Shown one piece after another: positions 23,492-31,719 of a stretch of 34,596 bases of DNA (positions are counted from its first letter, which is position 1; the number at the start of each line of letters is the position of its first letter). The notes below the pieces were generated by a model. It saw nothing but the letters and a program-made list of their open reading frames with translations. It was not told the DNA's origin and searched no databases. The DNA is from Candidatus Omnitrophota bacterium (GTDB lineage Bacteria; Omnitrophota; Gorgyraeia; Gygaellales; Profunditerraquicolaceae). The translations under genes were made by a program, and so were the position numbers. The DNA lies in NCBI GenBank assembly GCA_028713155.1, contig JAQTPA010000016.1:1-34596 (forward strand), read 5' to 3'.

Positions 23492-23893
23492 TTAGTTTAG
23501 GGTAAATATCTTCTGTTTACCTATCTTCAACAATCTCCTGGCAAAGTTTTCTGAATTAACATGCCCTTTTAGATTATCCAGTTCCTTTATTAAAGAACCT
23601 TTAAGCCTAAGCGTAACCGCCTTGTTATCCTCCGTGTTACGCATAATGACCTTTATCCTGCCGGAAGCATATTTCCTGATGTTCCCTTTACCGTAGGTTG
23701 CGCCGGTAGATAATTGCAGGCCATCGATAAGGCAGGACTTTGGCTTAATATTTACGCCGTAAACTTTAATTTCTAAGCCGAAATATTTTTTTGCGCCTGT
23801 TTTTTTTAAACCCAACTCTCCGGCAAGAAGCCCCAAAACTAAATACGGGCCGAGGTGGCCATGGAATTTTATCGCTTCTTTTAAAGGGATCAT
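23492..23893 (-). CDS. FmdE-like domain protein
   Basis: A 133-residue stand-alone FmdE-type domain. It shows FHGHLGPYLVLGLLAGELG (HGH at 11-13) and SCLIDGLQLSTGATYGKGN (Cys54, Asp57), the two signature blocks of this family, named after a formylmethanofuran dehydrogenase subunit. In bacteria that lack methanofuran the domain is thought to bind metal or a cofactor, with no settled function. There is no zinc-ribbon C-terminal extension. It overlaps larB by ATGA, so the two are translationally coupled, and it sits just upstream of acsC. A role in metal or cofactor handling for the acs enzymes is an inference. Confidence 0.82.
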   Translation of the reverse strand: MIPLKEAIKFHGHLGPYLVLGLLAGELGLKKTGAKKYFGLEIKVYGVNIKPKSCLIDGLQLSTGATYGKGNIRKYASGRIKVIMRNTEDNKAVTLRLKGSLIKELDNLKGHVNSENFARRLLKIGKQKIFTLN

Positions 23894-24558
23894 TTATTAA
23901 CCAAGCCGGCAAAATATCCCGCACCAAAGCCATTATCAATATTTACCGTGGCTATTCCGGGAGAACAGCTGTTTAACATAGTCAATAATGCGGCCAGGCC
24001 TTTGAAGTTTGCTCCGTAACCGCAACTCGTCGGCACCGCGATCACCGGAACGCTGACTAAACCGGCGACTAAGCTGGCGAGTGCGCCTTCCATTCCGGCA
24101 ACCACAATAATCACTTTCGCGCTTTTTAAAAGAGCTTCATGATGTATCAAGCGATGAACTCCGGCTACCCCCACATCATATAGCTTTTTTACGCAATTGC
24201 CCATAGTCTCCAGGGTAACTACGGCTTCTTCGGCTATCGGCATATCCGCTGTGCCGGCAGAGATTACCAGGGCCAGCCCCTTCTTAACAGGAGAACGCCT
24301 CCTTATTAAAAAACCTGCTTTGGCTAGCGAATTATATTTTAATCCGGGGATTTTCTTTTTAAGATAAACAAAGGTTTTTTTATCCAGCCTGGTAAGCAAT
24401 AAATCCTGTTTATTTTTTATTAACTGGCTGGCTATCCTAACGATATGCTCCCTGGCCTTACCCGGACAATAGATTACTTCGGCAAAGCCGCGGCGCTTCT
24501 GTCTGTCTATATCCACCTTGGCAAATCCTAAATCACAAAAACCGGATTTTGAAGACAT
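23890..24558 (-). CDS. larB: Nickel-pincer cofactor synthesis protein LarB (PurE-like)
   Basis: LarB carboxylates and hydrolyses nicotinic acid adenine dinucleotide in making the nickel-pincer nucleotide of lactate racemase. The 222-residue protein has an N-terminal region with GFAEVIYCPGK and a PurE-like C-terminal domain: LVISAGTADMPIAEEAVVTLE, VYDVGVAGVHR-type block (LYDVGVAGVHRLIHH), VIIVVAGMEGALASLVAGLV, PTSCGYGANFKG and NIDNGFGAGYFA. All the family blocks are present. No larC, larE or larA is in the window, so it is an orphan here, coupled to the FmdE-like gene and close to nickel-enzyme-related acs genes. Confidence 0.92.
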   Translation of the reverse strand: MSSKSGFCDLGFAKVDIDRQKRRGFAEVIYCPGKAREHIVRIASQLIKNKQDLLLTRLDKKTFVYLKKKIPGLKYNSLAKAGFLIRRRSPVKKGLALVISAGTADMPIAEEAVVTLETMGNCVKKLYDVGVAGVHRLIHHEALLKSAKVIIVVAGMEGALASLVAGLVSVPVIAVPTSCGYGANFKGLAALLTMLNSCSPGIATVNIDNGFGAGYFAGLVNK

Positions 24559-24574
24559 TATATTATTTTTTAAT

Positions 24575-24883
24575 TTAACCCCGCAAGAGTATTATAAGCA
24601 ATAAAATTACCGATAAAGCGGCCAGTATATAAAAATCGTTGAAATAGAAAAAATCGCTTAACTTATCCCTGGCAGTGCTCTTGCGCAGAGGCGTAACTTT
24701 AGGAGAGGTTGGGCGGGATGATTTTTGATACCCAATCACCTGCTCTCTTTTAAATCTTAAATATACGCCGCCTACCTTGTACGCCGGCAAGGCGCGGCTT
24801 TCGGCTAAATTCATAACCTCTTTTTCTGAAATATTCAGAAGCAGCGAGACTTCTCTTACCGTTAAAAGTTTTTCGTCAGCCAT
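24575..24883 (-). CDS. Excisionase-type HTH protein with C-terminal membrane anchor
   Basis: A 102-residue protein. The first half (about residues 5-52, LLTVREVSLLLNISEKEVMNL...YKVGGVYLRFKREQVIGY) is a clear helix-turn-helix of the excisionase/MerR-like HTH_17 type. A basic Pro/Ser linker follows (about 54-76), then a hydrophobic helix at 84-100 (YILAALSVILLLIILL). A DNA- or protein-binding head on the membrane is implied, with the head on the cytoplasmic side. It is 15 nt after the bactofilin-HTH gene, which carries the same type of domain. There is no phage or integrase gene nearby, so an excision role is unlikely. Confidence 0.8.
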   Translation of the reverse strand: MADEKLLTVREVSLLLNISEKEVMNLAESRALPAYKVGGVYLRFKREQVIGYQKSSRPTSPKVTPLRKSTARDKLSDFFYFNDFYILAALSVILLLIILLRG

Positions 24884-24898
24884 AATTTTATCCGCCGG

Positions 24899-25402
24899 TT
24901 ACTTATCGATCTTTCCCGAAGCGACCCAGGAATCGATCGCCTTCCTCTCGAATTTCCAGTCGTTGCCTTCCTTGTTGCCCGGGACCCTGCCTGAATTTGC
25001 CCATTCCATGATTGAACCAAGGTCCACTTCCAGATACCTGGCTAGCTCTTCGGCATTTAAAAAGTCGTGCAGCATCCAACATCGGCCTTCCAGGATTGCG
25101 CCCTCGGCGACATTTAATTTAGCCGGGTAAATATCTCCTTCCACTATTGCCGAAGGCAGAATGGTTAATCTCTCTTTAGCGGTTATTCTGCCCTTAACCC
25201 TGCCTCCGATAATCACGTTATCCCCGATAATGTCCGCGAAAACTACCGCTGTCGGGCCGACCGTTAAGTTACCTTTGGTCTCAAGATTTCCTTCAAATTT
25301 ACCGTTAATACGTAAATTTACGGCATCTTTAAAAATTAAGCTGCCCTGCATGGAGGCGTCAACGTCTAAAATTTTTTCTTCCATCTTTTTTTTAAAAGCC
25401 AT
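24899..25402 (-). CDS. Bactofilin fused to a C-terminal HTH_17 domain
   Basis: A 167-residue protein in two parts. Residues about 15-108 form a bactofilin beta-helix (DUF583), with repeating short strands and Gly turns (GSLIFKDAVNLRINGKFEGNL, VIIGGRVKGRITAKERLTIL). Bactofilins polymerise into filaments without nucleotide and act in cell shape and positioning of proteins or chromosomes. Residues about 112-165 (LHDFLNAEELARYLEVDLGSIMEW...WKFERKAIDSWVAS) are an excisionase-type HTH. A strong Shine-Dalgarno (AGGAGG) precedes ATG 25402, and a consensus-like promoter lies about 75 nt upstream. The next gene has a membrane-anchored copy of the same HTH type. Confidence 0.85.
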   Translation of the reverse strand: MAFKKKMEEKILDVDASMQGSLIFKDAVNLRINGKFEGNLETKGNLTVGPTAVVFADIIGDNVIIGGRVKGRITAKERLTILPSAIVEGDIYPAKLNVAEGAILEGRCWMLHDFLNAEELARYLEVDLGSIMEWANSGRVPGNKEGNDWKFERKAIDSWVASGKIDK

Positions 25403-25474
25403 ACCCCACCTCCTTGATTTTATACTCTTTCTCCCGGCAGCGATACGCGCGAGTCCGCCTGTTTTATCTCTTTA

Positions 25475-25503
25475 TATATACCAAAAACATAGAGCGATGT
25501 CAA
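25475..25503 (-). promoter_or_regulatory. Sigma70-type promoter of the bactofilin-lar-acs run
   Basis: On the minus strand TTGACA (25498-25503), a 17-nt spacer and TATATA (25475-25480), within a longer AT-rich TATATATAAAG stretch. The leader before the bactofilin gene would be about 65 nt. No other promoter of this quality is seen before acsE, so the HTH, larB, fmdE-like and acs genes may share it. Confidence 0.75.
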
Positions 25504-25517
25504 TATTATAAGGCCGG

Positions 25518-26501
25518 CTAATTTAAATCCGCGGTTAAAGTTAAGTCTGACCGGTAGCCTTTTTTAAACAACTGGTGGGCCAAACCCGCAATCATTGCGG
25601 CGTTATCCATACAAAGCGATTGGGCCGGAAAATAACAATTTAAATTATTTTCCGCTGCGGCCGCGTAGAGCTTACCCCTTAAGCGGCGGTTAGCCGCCAC
25701 TCCTCCGCCTACGACCAAACGGTTCACTTTCTTCATCTTACAGGCTAAGATTGCCTTCTTAACCAAAGCATCAATCACCGCTTCCTGAAAAGAAGCGCTA
25801 ATATCCGCTTTTTCTCCCATACTTAAACGCCTGGCCCTTACATAATATAATACTGCGGTCTTTATCCCGCTGAAACTAAAATCAAGTTTGTCCCTGGTCC
25901 CGGAACAGTTAAACCTGATTTTCTTAAACTCTCCTGACGCAGCTATTTTTTCGATTGCCGGTCCACCCGGATAGCCTAAGCCTAAAATTTTAGCTACCTT
26001 ATCAAAGGCCTCTCCGCAGGCATCATCCCGGGTTTCTCCCAATACTTCTATTTTGTCAAAATCGCGGATATAGAATAAGCTCGTATGGCCTCCGGAGACA
26101 ACCAGCGCTACAAACGGTAATTTAATTTTTTCGCCAGTCAGAAAGTTAGCGTAGAAATGACTATAGACGTGGTTAACGCCTAATAAGGGCCTGCCTAAAC
26201 CTAAACTTAAAGATTTGGCAAATGAAATCCCGACTAAAAGGGATCCCAGCAATCCCGGGCCGCTGGTTACGCCGATCAGGTCAATATCCTTTAATTTTAT
26301 TTTCGCTTTTTTTAGCGCGCTCTCTACGACGCCACTGATTGTTTCCAACTGCATCCGGGAGGCTATCTCGGGGATTATTCCTCCGTATTTTTTATGGAAC
26401 TCCAGGCTAGAGGCAACTGTATTAGATAAGATCTTCCTGCCGTCCCGGACGAGCGCCGCGGAAGTTTCATCGCAGGATGTTTCTATGCCCAAGACGATCA
26501 T
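25518..26501 (-). CDS. tsaD: tRNA N6-adenosine threonylcarbamoyltransferase TsaD
   Basis: Transfers threonylcarbamoyl to A37 of tRNAs reading ANN codons. The 327-residue protein is a full ASKHA-type TsaD: MIVLGIETSCDETSAALV, GGIIPEIASRMQLE, SGPGLLGSLLVG, the metal-binding HxxxH in VNHVYSHFYA, FVALVVSGGHTSL, GETRDDACGEAFDKVAKILGLGYPGG, LVVGGGVAANRRLR and CMDNAAMIAG. All usual catalytic residues are present. The start overlaps the deacetylase-like gene stop (ATGA). TsaB, TsaC and TsaE are not in the window. Confidence 0.96.
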   Translation of the reverse strand: MIVLGIETSCDETSAALVRDGRKILSNTVASSLEFHKKYGGIIPEIASRMQLETISGVVESALKKAKIKLKDIDLIGVTSGPGLLGSLLVGISFAKSLSLGLGRPLLGVNHVYSHFYANFLTGEKIKLPFVALVVSGGHTSLFYIRDFDKIEVLGETRDDACGEAFDKVAKILGLGYPGGPAIEKIAASGEFKKIRFNCSGTRDKLDFSFSGIKTAVLYYVRARRLSMGEKADISASFQEAVIDALVKKAILACKMKKVNRLVVGGGVAANRRLRGKLYAAAAENNLNCYFPAQSLCMDNAAMIAGLAHQLFKKGYRSDLTLTADLN

Positions 26502-27259
26502 TGCGCCATCTCCGATAGAAATACGAATTTATAGCCTTCCCCGGCCAGTAGCGGCATAACCTCTCTTAAAACTTCCAGGGTAGCCCTGCGGTTATGCCCT
26601 ATCCCTATCGCAAAGCCACGCAGCCGGGCCTTAACTTTTAATTCATAAATTTGCTGTTTTATGTATTCCTTGTCCCCCTTATTGTCCAGAAATATGTCCC
26701 GCTTGAAAAAAGTCAGGTTAAGCTTGCGCGCTAGCCTCAAACATATGGATTTAGAAGTCACATAGCTATCCAGAAAATAAAGGTGCCTGCGTTTTAATTC
26801 TTTTAGAATAATCTCCATTGTCTTTAAATCGCTGGTCGCCTTTGAACCCATATGGTTGGAGACCCCCCTGGCGTAAGCTATACTGGCTAAGTCTTTATCC
26901 AATATCCGCAGTATTTGGGCCTTTTCCAGGGATACCTTTATAGTGTTTTTTTCCAGGCTGTATTTTTCTTCGGGCTCCATCGGCAAATGCAGGATTATCT
27001 CAAAACCTCGGTCATGCAATTCTTCAGAAATCCTCCCGGAATATTTAAGATTCGGTAAAACCGCTAGCGTAAGCGGATACCTTATATCTTCTAGGATTTC
27101 CAGGTTATTTAAATTATACCCCCAGTCATCCAGGACAATGGCAATTTTGCCCTTTACCGCTAAGCAAGGTCTTTCCGGAGGCCTGGGCCTTCCGGTAAAA
27201 ATAAAAACTACTGCTGCCAGAATAATTAAGGCCAGGATGACGATAGGGAGTTTCTTCAT
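26498..27259 (-). CDS. Divergent polysaccharide deacetylase family protein (YibQ-like)
   Basis: A 253-residue protein with an N-terminal hydrophobic anchor or signal (MKKLPIVILALIILAAVVFIF, ending near a PRPPERP stretch). The soluble part matches the divergent polysaccharide deacetylase family: KIAIVLDDWGYN, LTLAVLPNLKYS, IILHLPMEP, GVSNHMGSKAT and FFKRDIFLDN, ending GFAIGIGHNR. It is a NodB-fold relative with an altered metal site. The substrate is unknown. It overlaps ctpA and tsaD by 4 nt each, so ctpA, this gene and tsaD are one coupled run. Placement after ctpA is a common bacterial arrangement. Confidence 0.85.
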   Translation of the reverse strand: MKKLPIVILALIILAAVVFIFTGRPRPPERPCLAVKGKIAIVLDDWGYNLNNLEILEDIRYPLTLAVLPNLKYSGRISEELHDRGFEIILHLPMEPEEKYSLEKNTIKVSLEKAQILRILDKDLASIAYARGVSNHMGSKATSDLKTMEIILKELKRRHLYFLDSYVTSKSICLRLARKLNLTFFKRDIFLDNKGDKEYIKQQIYELKVKARLRGFAIGIGHNRRATLEVLREVMPLLAGEGYKFVFLSEMAQ

Positions 27260-28470
27260 TTTAGAAGGTTAATCGCGGCCATTACCTGCGGGTCAGTTTT
27301 ATAATCCCAGGGGGCCTTATTTTTTGCCGGATGATTACTCAGGCCGGCTTCCTCCAGCAACTCCTGGCCGCTGGCTCCTTGGGGAGTAACATCTAAAACA
27401 ATATCCGGAGTAACGCCCTTGCCGTGAATCTCTTTACCGGAAGGGGTAAAATATTTACTGGTAGTAAGCCTGAGTGCCGAACCGTCGCTTAAAGGTATGA
27501 CCGTCTGCACCGAGCCCTTACCAAAAGATTTTACCCCTAATATTGTGGCGCGTTTATAATCCTGTAATGCCCCGGCAATAATCTCGCTTCCGGAAGCAGA
27601 GCCTTGATTAATCAACACGACTAAGGGCAGGTTGAGTATGGGACTCCGGGCTTTAGAAATAAACCGCATATTTTGGTCCGCTTTTCTGCCTTGAGTATAA
27701 GCGATTAATTTCCCTTCGGGGACAAACTCTCCGGTTATCTCCAAGGCGCTTTCCAGCAGCCCTCCGGGGTTATTACGCAGATCCAGTATCAGAGCATCCA
27801 TCTTAAACCGGGAAAGTTTTTGAACAGCGGCCTTAAAATCCTTAGGGGTATTTTCCCGGAATTCTACCAGCCGTATATAGCCAATGCCATCAGTCAGAAT
27901 TTTAGCTTCCTTGATATCATTGATTTTAATCATGGCCCGCACGATCTTAAATTCCAAAATTTTCTGCGTAGATTCCCTCAAGATAGTCAGGGTTACCGCT
28001 TCCCCGGGCTTACCGCGCAGCTTCTTCGTTGCACCGCTTAAATCTATTCCTCGCGTCAATTCGTTATTGATTTTAACAATCCGGTCTCCCGGCTTAAGCC
28101 CTGCCTGCCAGGCCGGCGTATCCTCAAGAGGCGTAATGATAGTAAGCTGGCCGTCTTTTAGGCTGATTTCAATCCCCAAGCCGCCGAACTTTCCTTCGGT
28201 ATCAACTTTTAATTCATTGTAAGTATCGGGATCCATAAACTGGCTGTGCGGATCCAGGGAAGAAAGCATGCCTTTTAACGCGCCATAAATCAGGTCTTTG
28301 GCTTTTACCTCATCCACATAATCCGTTTCTATAGCAGCTAGGGCATCTGAAAAAAGCTGCACCTGACGGTATAGCTCATCCCTGGTTTTCCTGTCTAAAG
28401 AAATTGCCAGCGAAGCGGAAGAAAAAAACAATACCGCGATGATGAAAACGATAAACAGCCTTTTACGCAC
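27256..28470 (-). CDS. ctpA: C-terminal processing peptidase CtpA (S41 family)
   Basis: A periplasmic serine protease cutting exposed C-terminal tails of envelope proteins. The 404 residues have a signal or anchor (about 1-22), an N-terminal helical region, a PDZ domain (about 88-175, GKFGGLGIEISLKDGQL, QAGLKPGDRIVKINN) and the S41 core. The catalytic Ser-Lys pair is Ser293 in NQGSASGSEI and Lys318 in SFGKGSVQ. The start is GTG 28470, overlapping the gatB stop by 8 nt, with GAGAGG 7 nt upstream. CtpA proteins often sit next to divergent polysaccharide deacetylases and murein hydrolase regulators, as here. Confidence 0.94.
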   Translation of the reverse strand: MRKRLFIVFIIAVLFFSSASLAISLDRKTRDELYRQVQLFSDALAAIETDYVDEVKAKDLIYGALKGMLSSLDPHSQFMDPDTYNELKVDTEGKFGGLGIEISLKDGQLTIITPLEDTPAWQAGLKPGDRIVKINNELTRGIDLSGATKKLRGKPGEAVTLTILRESTQKILEFKIVRAMIKINDIKEAKILTDGIGYIRLVEFRENTPKDFKAAVQKLSRFKMDALILDLRNNPGGLLESALEITGEFVPEGKLIAYTQGRKADQNMRFISKARSPILNLPLVVLINQGSASGSEIIAGALQDYKRATILGVKSFGKGSVQTVIPLSDGSALRLTTSKYFTPSGKEIHGKGVTPDIVLDVTPQGASGQELLEEAGLSNHPAKNKAPWDYKTDPQVMAAINLLK

Positions 28471-29899
28471 TCTCCAGCCTCTCTCTCATTAATTCCTGCA
28501 CTACCTTAGGGTTAGCTTTCCCGGAGCTCTTACGCATTACCTGTCCGACTAAAAACATCAGCGCATTGGCTTTACCGGATTTAAAATCAGTAACTGACTT
28601 GGTATTTTCTCTAATAACTTCTTCGATAACACTATTCAAACTGCCGGAATCAGAGATCTGGGCCAGGCTCTTTTCGGTGATTATTGTTTGAGCGGTTTTA
28701 GCGGTATTCACCATCTCCTCCAAAACAACTTTACCGCTAAGATTAGAAATAATTTGTTTTTTCTCTACCAGCTCTATTAATTCCACCAGACTTTCCGGAA
28801 AGATCCCCAGTTCAGAAGTTTCACAGGCCCTACTCCCGGCCAAAGCAGCCAACGGCCCGATAATCCAGTTAGCCACCGGCTTTTTGTTTTTATCAGAGAA
28901 TCTTTTAAGGCACTCCTCGGCAAAAAGCGCACCCTTCTTTGAAGCAACCAGGGCCTTGGCGTCATATTCGGATAATCCGTAATCTTTAATGAAGCGCTGC
29001 ATTTTCTCTTTGGGCAGTTCAGGGATAGTTTTTTTGATCTCGGCGACCTTATCTTCTTTGATTATAAAAGGCGGCAGATCCGGTTCAGGAAAATAACGGT
29101 AATCCTTGGCGCCCTCTTTAGTGCGCATGGCAACTGTCTCTTGGGCCTTGGCGTCCCAAAGCCGCGTATCTTGCGTAAGCTTTCCCCCAGAATCCAGCAC
29201 TTCAGTTTGACGCTTGATTTCATAACTCAAAGCATCCTTAACGCCCTTAAATGAATTCATATTCTTTAATTCTGTTTTTACTCCCAGGGTTTTTGCGCCG
29301 GCTAGCCTCAATGAAATATTGGCGTCGCATCTAAGCGAACCTTTCTCCATATCGCAATCCGAGACATCCAGATATTGAATTGTGCTTTTAAGCGTAGCCA
29401 GGTATTCATAAGCTTCTTCCGGAGAATTGATATCCGGCTCACTCACAATCTCTAAGAGGGGTATGCCTGTGCGGTTAAAATCTACCAGGCTAATATCTTC
29501 CTGATGGATAAGCTTACCGGCATCCTCTTCCATATGCACGCGGGTTATACCAATACGCTTAAATTTACCACCCAGCTCAATATCAAGGAAGCCGCGAATG
29601 GATAGAGGCAGGTCATACTGCGAGACCTGATAATTTTTAGGTAAATCCGGATAAAAATAATTCTTCCGGTCAAATTTAGTATATTCCTGGACCTTGCAGT
29701 TTAAGGCCAGCGCAACTTTAATGGCATAATCCAGGACAGTCTGGTTATAGACCGGCAAAGACCCGGGAAACCCTAAGCAAACCGGGCAAACCTGAGAATT
29801 CGGCGCATTACCAAATTCCGTGGAACAGCCGCAAAAGGCCTTGGTTTTAGTATTTAAGTGCAGATGGACTTCTAATCCGATAACTGCTTCGTATTTCAT
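28463..29899 (-). CDS. gatB: Asp-tRNA(Asn)/Glu-tRNA(Gln) amidotransferase subunit B
   Basis: Part of GatCAB, which converts mischarged Glu-tRNA(Gln) or Asp-tRNA(Asn) to the cognate form by amidation. The 478 residues match Gat[29 protein letters not shown], a Zn Cys4 set (CGCS and CPVC), [53 protein letters not shown] and the C-terminal YqeY-like tail domain ending [28 protein letters not shown]. The ATG at 29899 overlaps the gatA stop as ATGA, so it was chosen over an in-frame start eight codons upstream. The order gatC, gatA, gatB is the usual one. Confidence 0.96.
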   Translation of the reverse strand: MKYEAVIGLEVHLHLNTKTKAFCGCSTEFGNAPNSQVCPVCLGFPGSLPVYNQTVLDYAIKVALALNCKVQEYTKFDRKNYFYPDLPKNYQVSQYDLPLSIRGFLDIELGGKFKRIGITRVHMEEDAGKLIHQEDISLVDFNRTGIPLLEIVSEPDINSPEEAYEYLATLKSTIQYLDVSDCDMEKGSLRCDANISLRLAGAKTLGVKTELKNMNSFKGVKDALSYEIKRQTEVLDSGGKLTQDTRLWDAKAQETVAMRTKEGAKDYRYFPEPDLPPFIIKEDKVAEIKKTIPELPKEKMQRFIKDYGLSEYDAKALVASKKGALFAEECLKRFSDKNKKPVANWIIGPLAALAGSRACETSELGIFPESLVELIELVEKKQIISNLSGKVVLEEMVNTAKTAQTIITEKSLAQISDSGSLNSVIEEVIRENTKSVTDFKSGKANALMFLVGQVMRKSSGKANPKVVQELMRERLESA

Positions 29900-31317
29900 A
29901 ATTTTGGTTTCATTTTGTGCCACTCGGTATTCTGTTCATAGGTATACGCCAGTCGAAAAAGCATTTCTTCGTTCAAATGCTTGCTTAAAATTTGTAAGCC
30001 AACAGGCAATCCTTCTTTAGTAAAACCGCAAGGGACAGATATCGCCGGTATCCCCGCTAAATTGACCGAGATGGTGTAAATATCCGAAAGGTACATCTTG
30101 AGCGGATCATCCACCTTCTCGCCGATCTTAAATGCCGAAGTAGGAGCTGTCGGCGTAATAATGCAGTCAAAGTCTTTGAAAATATGATCGAAATCCTGCT
30201 TGATTAGCGTACGCACCTTTAAAGCCCGCAAGTAATAAGCGTCATAATAACCGTGCGATAAGGCAAATGTTCCTAAGAGTATCCTACGCTTAGCTTCGTC
30301 GCCAAATCCAAGGCTGCGGGTTTTTTTATACATATCAACCAAGCCCTCTGCCTTAGCCCTTAAGCCATACTGCACGCCGTCAAACCTGGCCAGGTTGGAA
30401 CTGGCTTCAGCAGTAGCAATAATATAATAAACCGGCACCGCGTATTCGCTGTGCGGCAGGCTTACTTCTTTAAATTGCGCGCCCAAAGTTTTTAATTTAT
30501 TAATCGCTTCTTCTATAATTTTCTTAACTTCGGGATCCAGCCCCTCCACAAAATATTCTTTAGGAATCCCTACTTTTATCCCTTTCACATCGTTGATTAA
30601 CGCTTTGGTATAATCCGGAACAGGCGTATTGATAGAAGTAGAATCCTGGGGGTCGTAACCGGAGATGGTATTCATTAAAAGCGCTGCGTCTTCCACATCT
30701 TTAGTCAGCGGCCCGATCTGGTCCAGACTGGAAGCAAAAGCAATCAGGCCAAAACGCGAAACCCGGCCATAGGTCGGCTTTAACCCGACTACCCCGCAAA
30801 AAGATGCCGGCTGACGGATTGAGCCTCCGGTATCTGAACCTAATGCCCAGATCGCTTCATCTGCCGCTACTGCTGCCGCAGAGCCCCCGGAAGAACCTCC
30901 CGGAACACAATTTAAATCCCAGGGGTTATGCGTCGGCCCGAAACAGGAATTTTCCGTAGATGAACCAAAAGCAAACTCATCCATATTGCATTTTATTCCC
31001 AGGAAACTGTTTCCCGAAGAAATTATCTTACTGATTACAGTAGCGTTATACGGCGGGTTAAAACCTTGCAGAATTTTTGAGCAGCATTCAGTATTATATC
31101 CATCGGTACAGATGTTATCCTTGATTGATACGGGAATCCCGTTTGGTTTGGAGTCCGGAGCCAAAAGCGTAGAGCTAGACGCCCTGACGTATGCTTGGAC
31201 CTTAACATCTACTCCTTTAATTCTCTTAGTTAAATCCGAAACGATTTGTTCAGAAGTGGTTTCTTTTTTCTTGATTTTTTCGAGGAGTTCGTGAGCGGTT
31301 AGTTTATACAGTTCCAT
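29896..31317 (-). CDS. gatA: Asp-tRNA(Asn)/Glu-tRNA(Gln) amidotransferase subunit A
   Basis: The amidase subunit that frees ammonia from glutamine or asparagine for GatB. The 473 residues carry the amidase-signature set: Lys66 in [10 protein letters not shown], the cis-Ser in [13 protein letters not shown] (Ser142) and the nucleophile Ser166 in [30 protein letters not shown]. The rest matches GatA in full, including the end [23 protein letters not shown]. It begins 2 nt after gatC and overlaps gatB by ATGA. The operon implies that Gln-tRNA or Asn-tRNA is made by the indirect route. Confidence 0.96.
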   Translation of the reverse strand: MELYKLTAHELLEKIKKKETTSEQIVSDLTKRIKGVDVKVQAYVRASSSTLLAPDSKPNGIPVSIKDNICTDGYNTECCSKILQGFNPPYNATVISKIISSGNSFLGIKCNMDEFAFGSSTENSCFGPTHNPWDLNCVPGGSSGGSAAAVAADEAIWALGSDTGGSIRQPASFCGVVGLKPTYGRVSRFGLIAFASSLDQIGPLTKDVEDAALLMNTISGYDPQDSTSINTPVPDYTKALINDVKGIKVGIPKEYFVEGLDPEVKKIIEEAINKLKTLGAQFKEVSLPHSEYAVPVYYIIATAEASSNLARFDGVQYGLRAKAEGLVDMYKKTRSLGFGDEAKRRILLGTFALSHGYYDAYYLRALKVRTLIKQDFDHIFKDFDCIITPTAPTSAFKIGEKVDDPLKMYLSDIYTISVNLAGIPAISVPCGFTKEGLPVGLQILSKHLNEEMLFRLAYTYEQNTEWHKMKPKL

Positions 31318-31319
31318 AA

Positions 31320-31607
31320 TTATTCAATGACCTTGGGCACGACAAAAAAGTTCCCTTGTTTATCAGGGGCGTTCATCAGGGTTTTTTCAATGGGCAAAGA
31401 CTTACGCGGCTCATCCTTCCTTAAGACATTGCTTATCGGAAGTATGTGGCTGGTGGGAGCGATATTTCCGGTGTCCAGAACGCTTAATTTATCAATAAAA
31501 GCCAATATATGCTCTAATTGCTTAGATAATTTCTCTAATTCCTTCGCTTCCAGCTCAATCCGCGCCAGATGCGCCACATCTTCTACTGTCTTTTTGTCAA
31601 TACTCAT
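31320..31607 (-). CDS. gatC: Asp-tRNA(Asn)/Glu-tRNA(Gln) amidotransferase subunit C
   Basis: A 95-residue linker protein that wraps between GatA and GatB. It has the usual blocks: [39 protein letters not shown], then [15 protein letters not shown] and [17 protein letters not shown]. All match GatC. A good Shine-Dalgarno (AAGGAG) precedes ATG 31607, and a promoter candidate lies just upstream at 31634-31662. It begins the gatC-gatA-gatB-ctpA run. Confidence 0.95.
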   Translation of the reverse strand: MSIDKKTVEDVAHLARIELEAKELEKLSKQLEHILAFIDKLSVLDTGNIAPTSHILPISNVLRKDEPRKSLPIEKTLMNAPDKQGNFFVVPKVIE

Positions 31608-31633
31608 AGCGCTCCTTATAGTTATAAAAAATT

Positions 31634-31662
31634 ATATTAACATTCCCCGGCCCAAAAGTCAA
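31634..31662 (-). promoter_or_regulatory. Promoter candidate of the gatCAB operon
   Basis: On the minus strand TTGACT (31657-31662), a 17-nt spacer and TAATAT (31634-31639). A TATAAT also overlaps the -10 area at 31631-31636 but would need a 20-nt spacer. The leader would be about 20 nt with AAGGAG before gatC. Confidence 0.65.
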
Positions 31663-31683
31663 ACATATTCACAAAGCGTTTCC

Positions 31684-31711
31684 TTGACAAAAAGCTTAAA
31701 TCAGGTAGAAT
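31684..31711 (+). promoter_or_regulatory. Promoter candidate of the phosphorylase-like gene (leaderless)
   Basis: TTGACA (31684-31689), a 16-nt spacer and TAGAAT (31706-31711). The ATG at 31720 follows 8 nt after the -10 box and no Shine-Dalgarno is present, so the transcript would start at or near the start codon. It is divergent to the gatC promoter. Confidence 0.7.
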
Positions 31712-31719
31712 AACCTAAT

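Noticed and set aside
24575-25402. Prophage excisionase remnant
   Set aside because: HTH_17 domains occur in excisionases, but there is no integrase, attachment repeat or phage gene here, and the domains are joined to a bactofilin and to a membrane anchor.
28777-28965. Minus-strand short frame inside gatB
   Set aside because: It is a shifted frame in a fully conserved gatB region and has no ribosome site.
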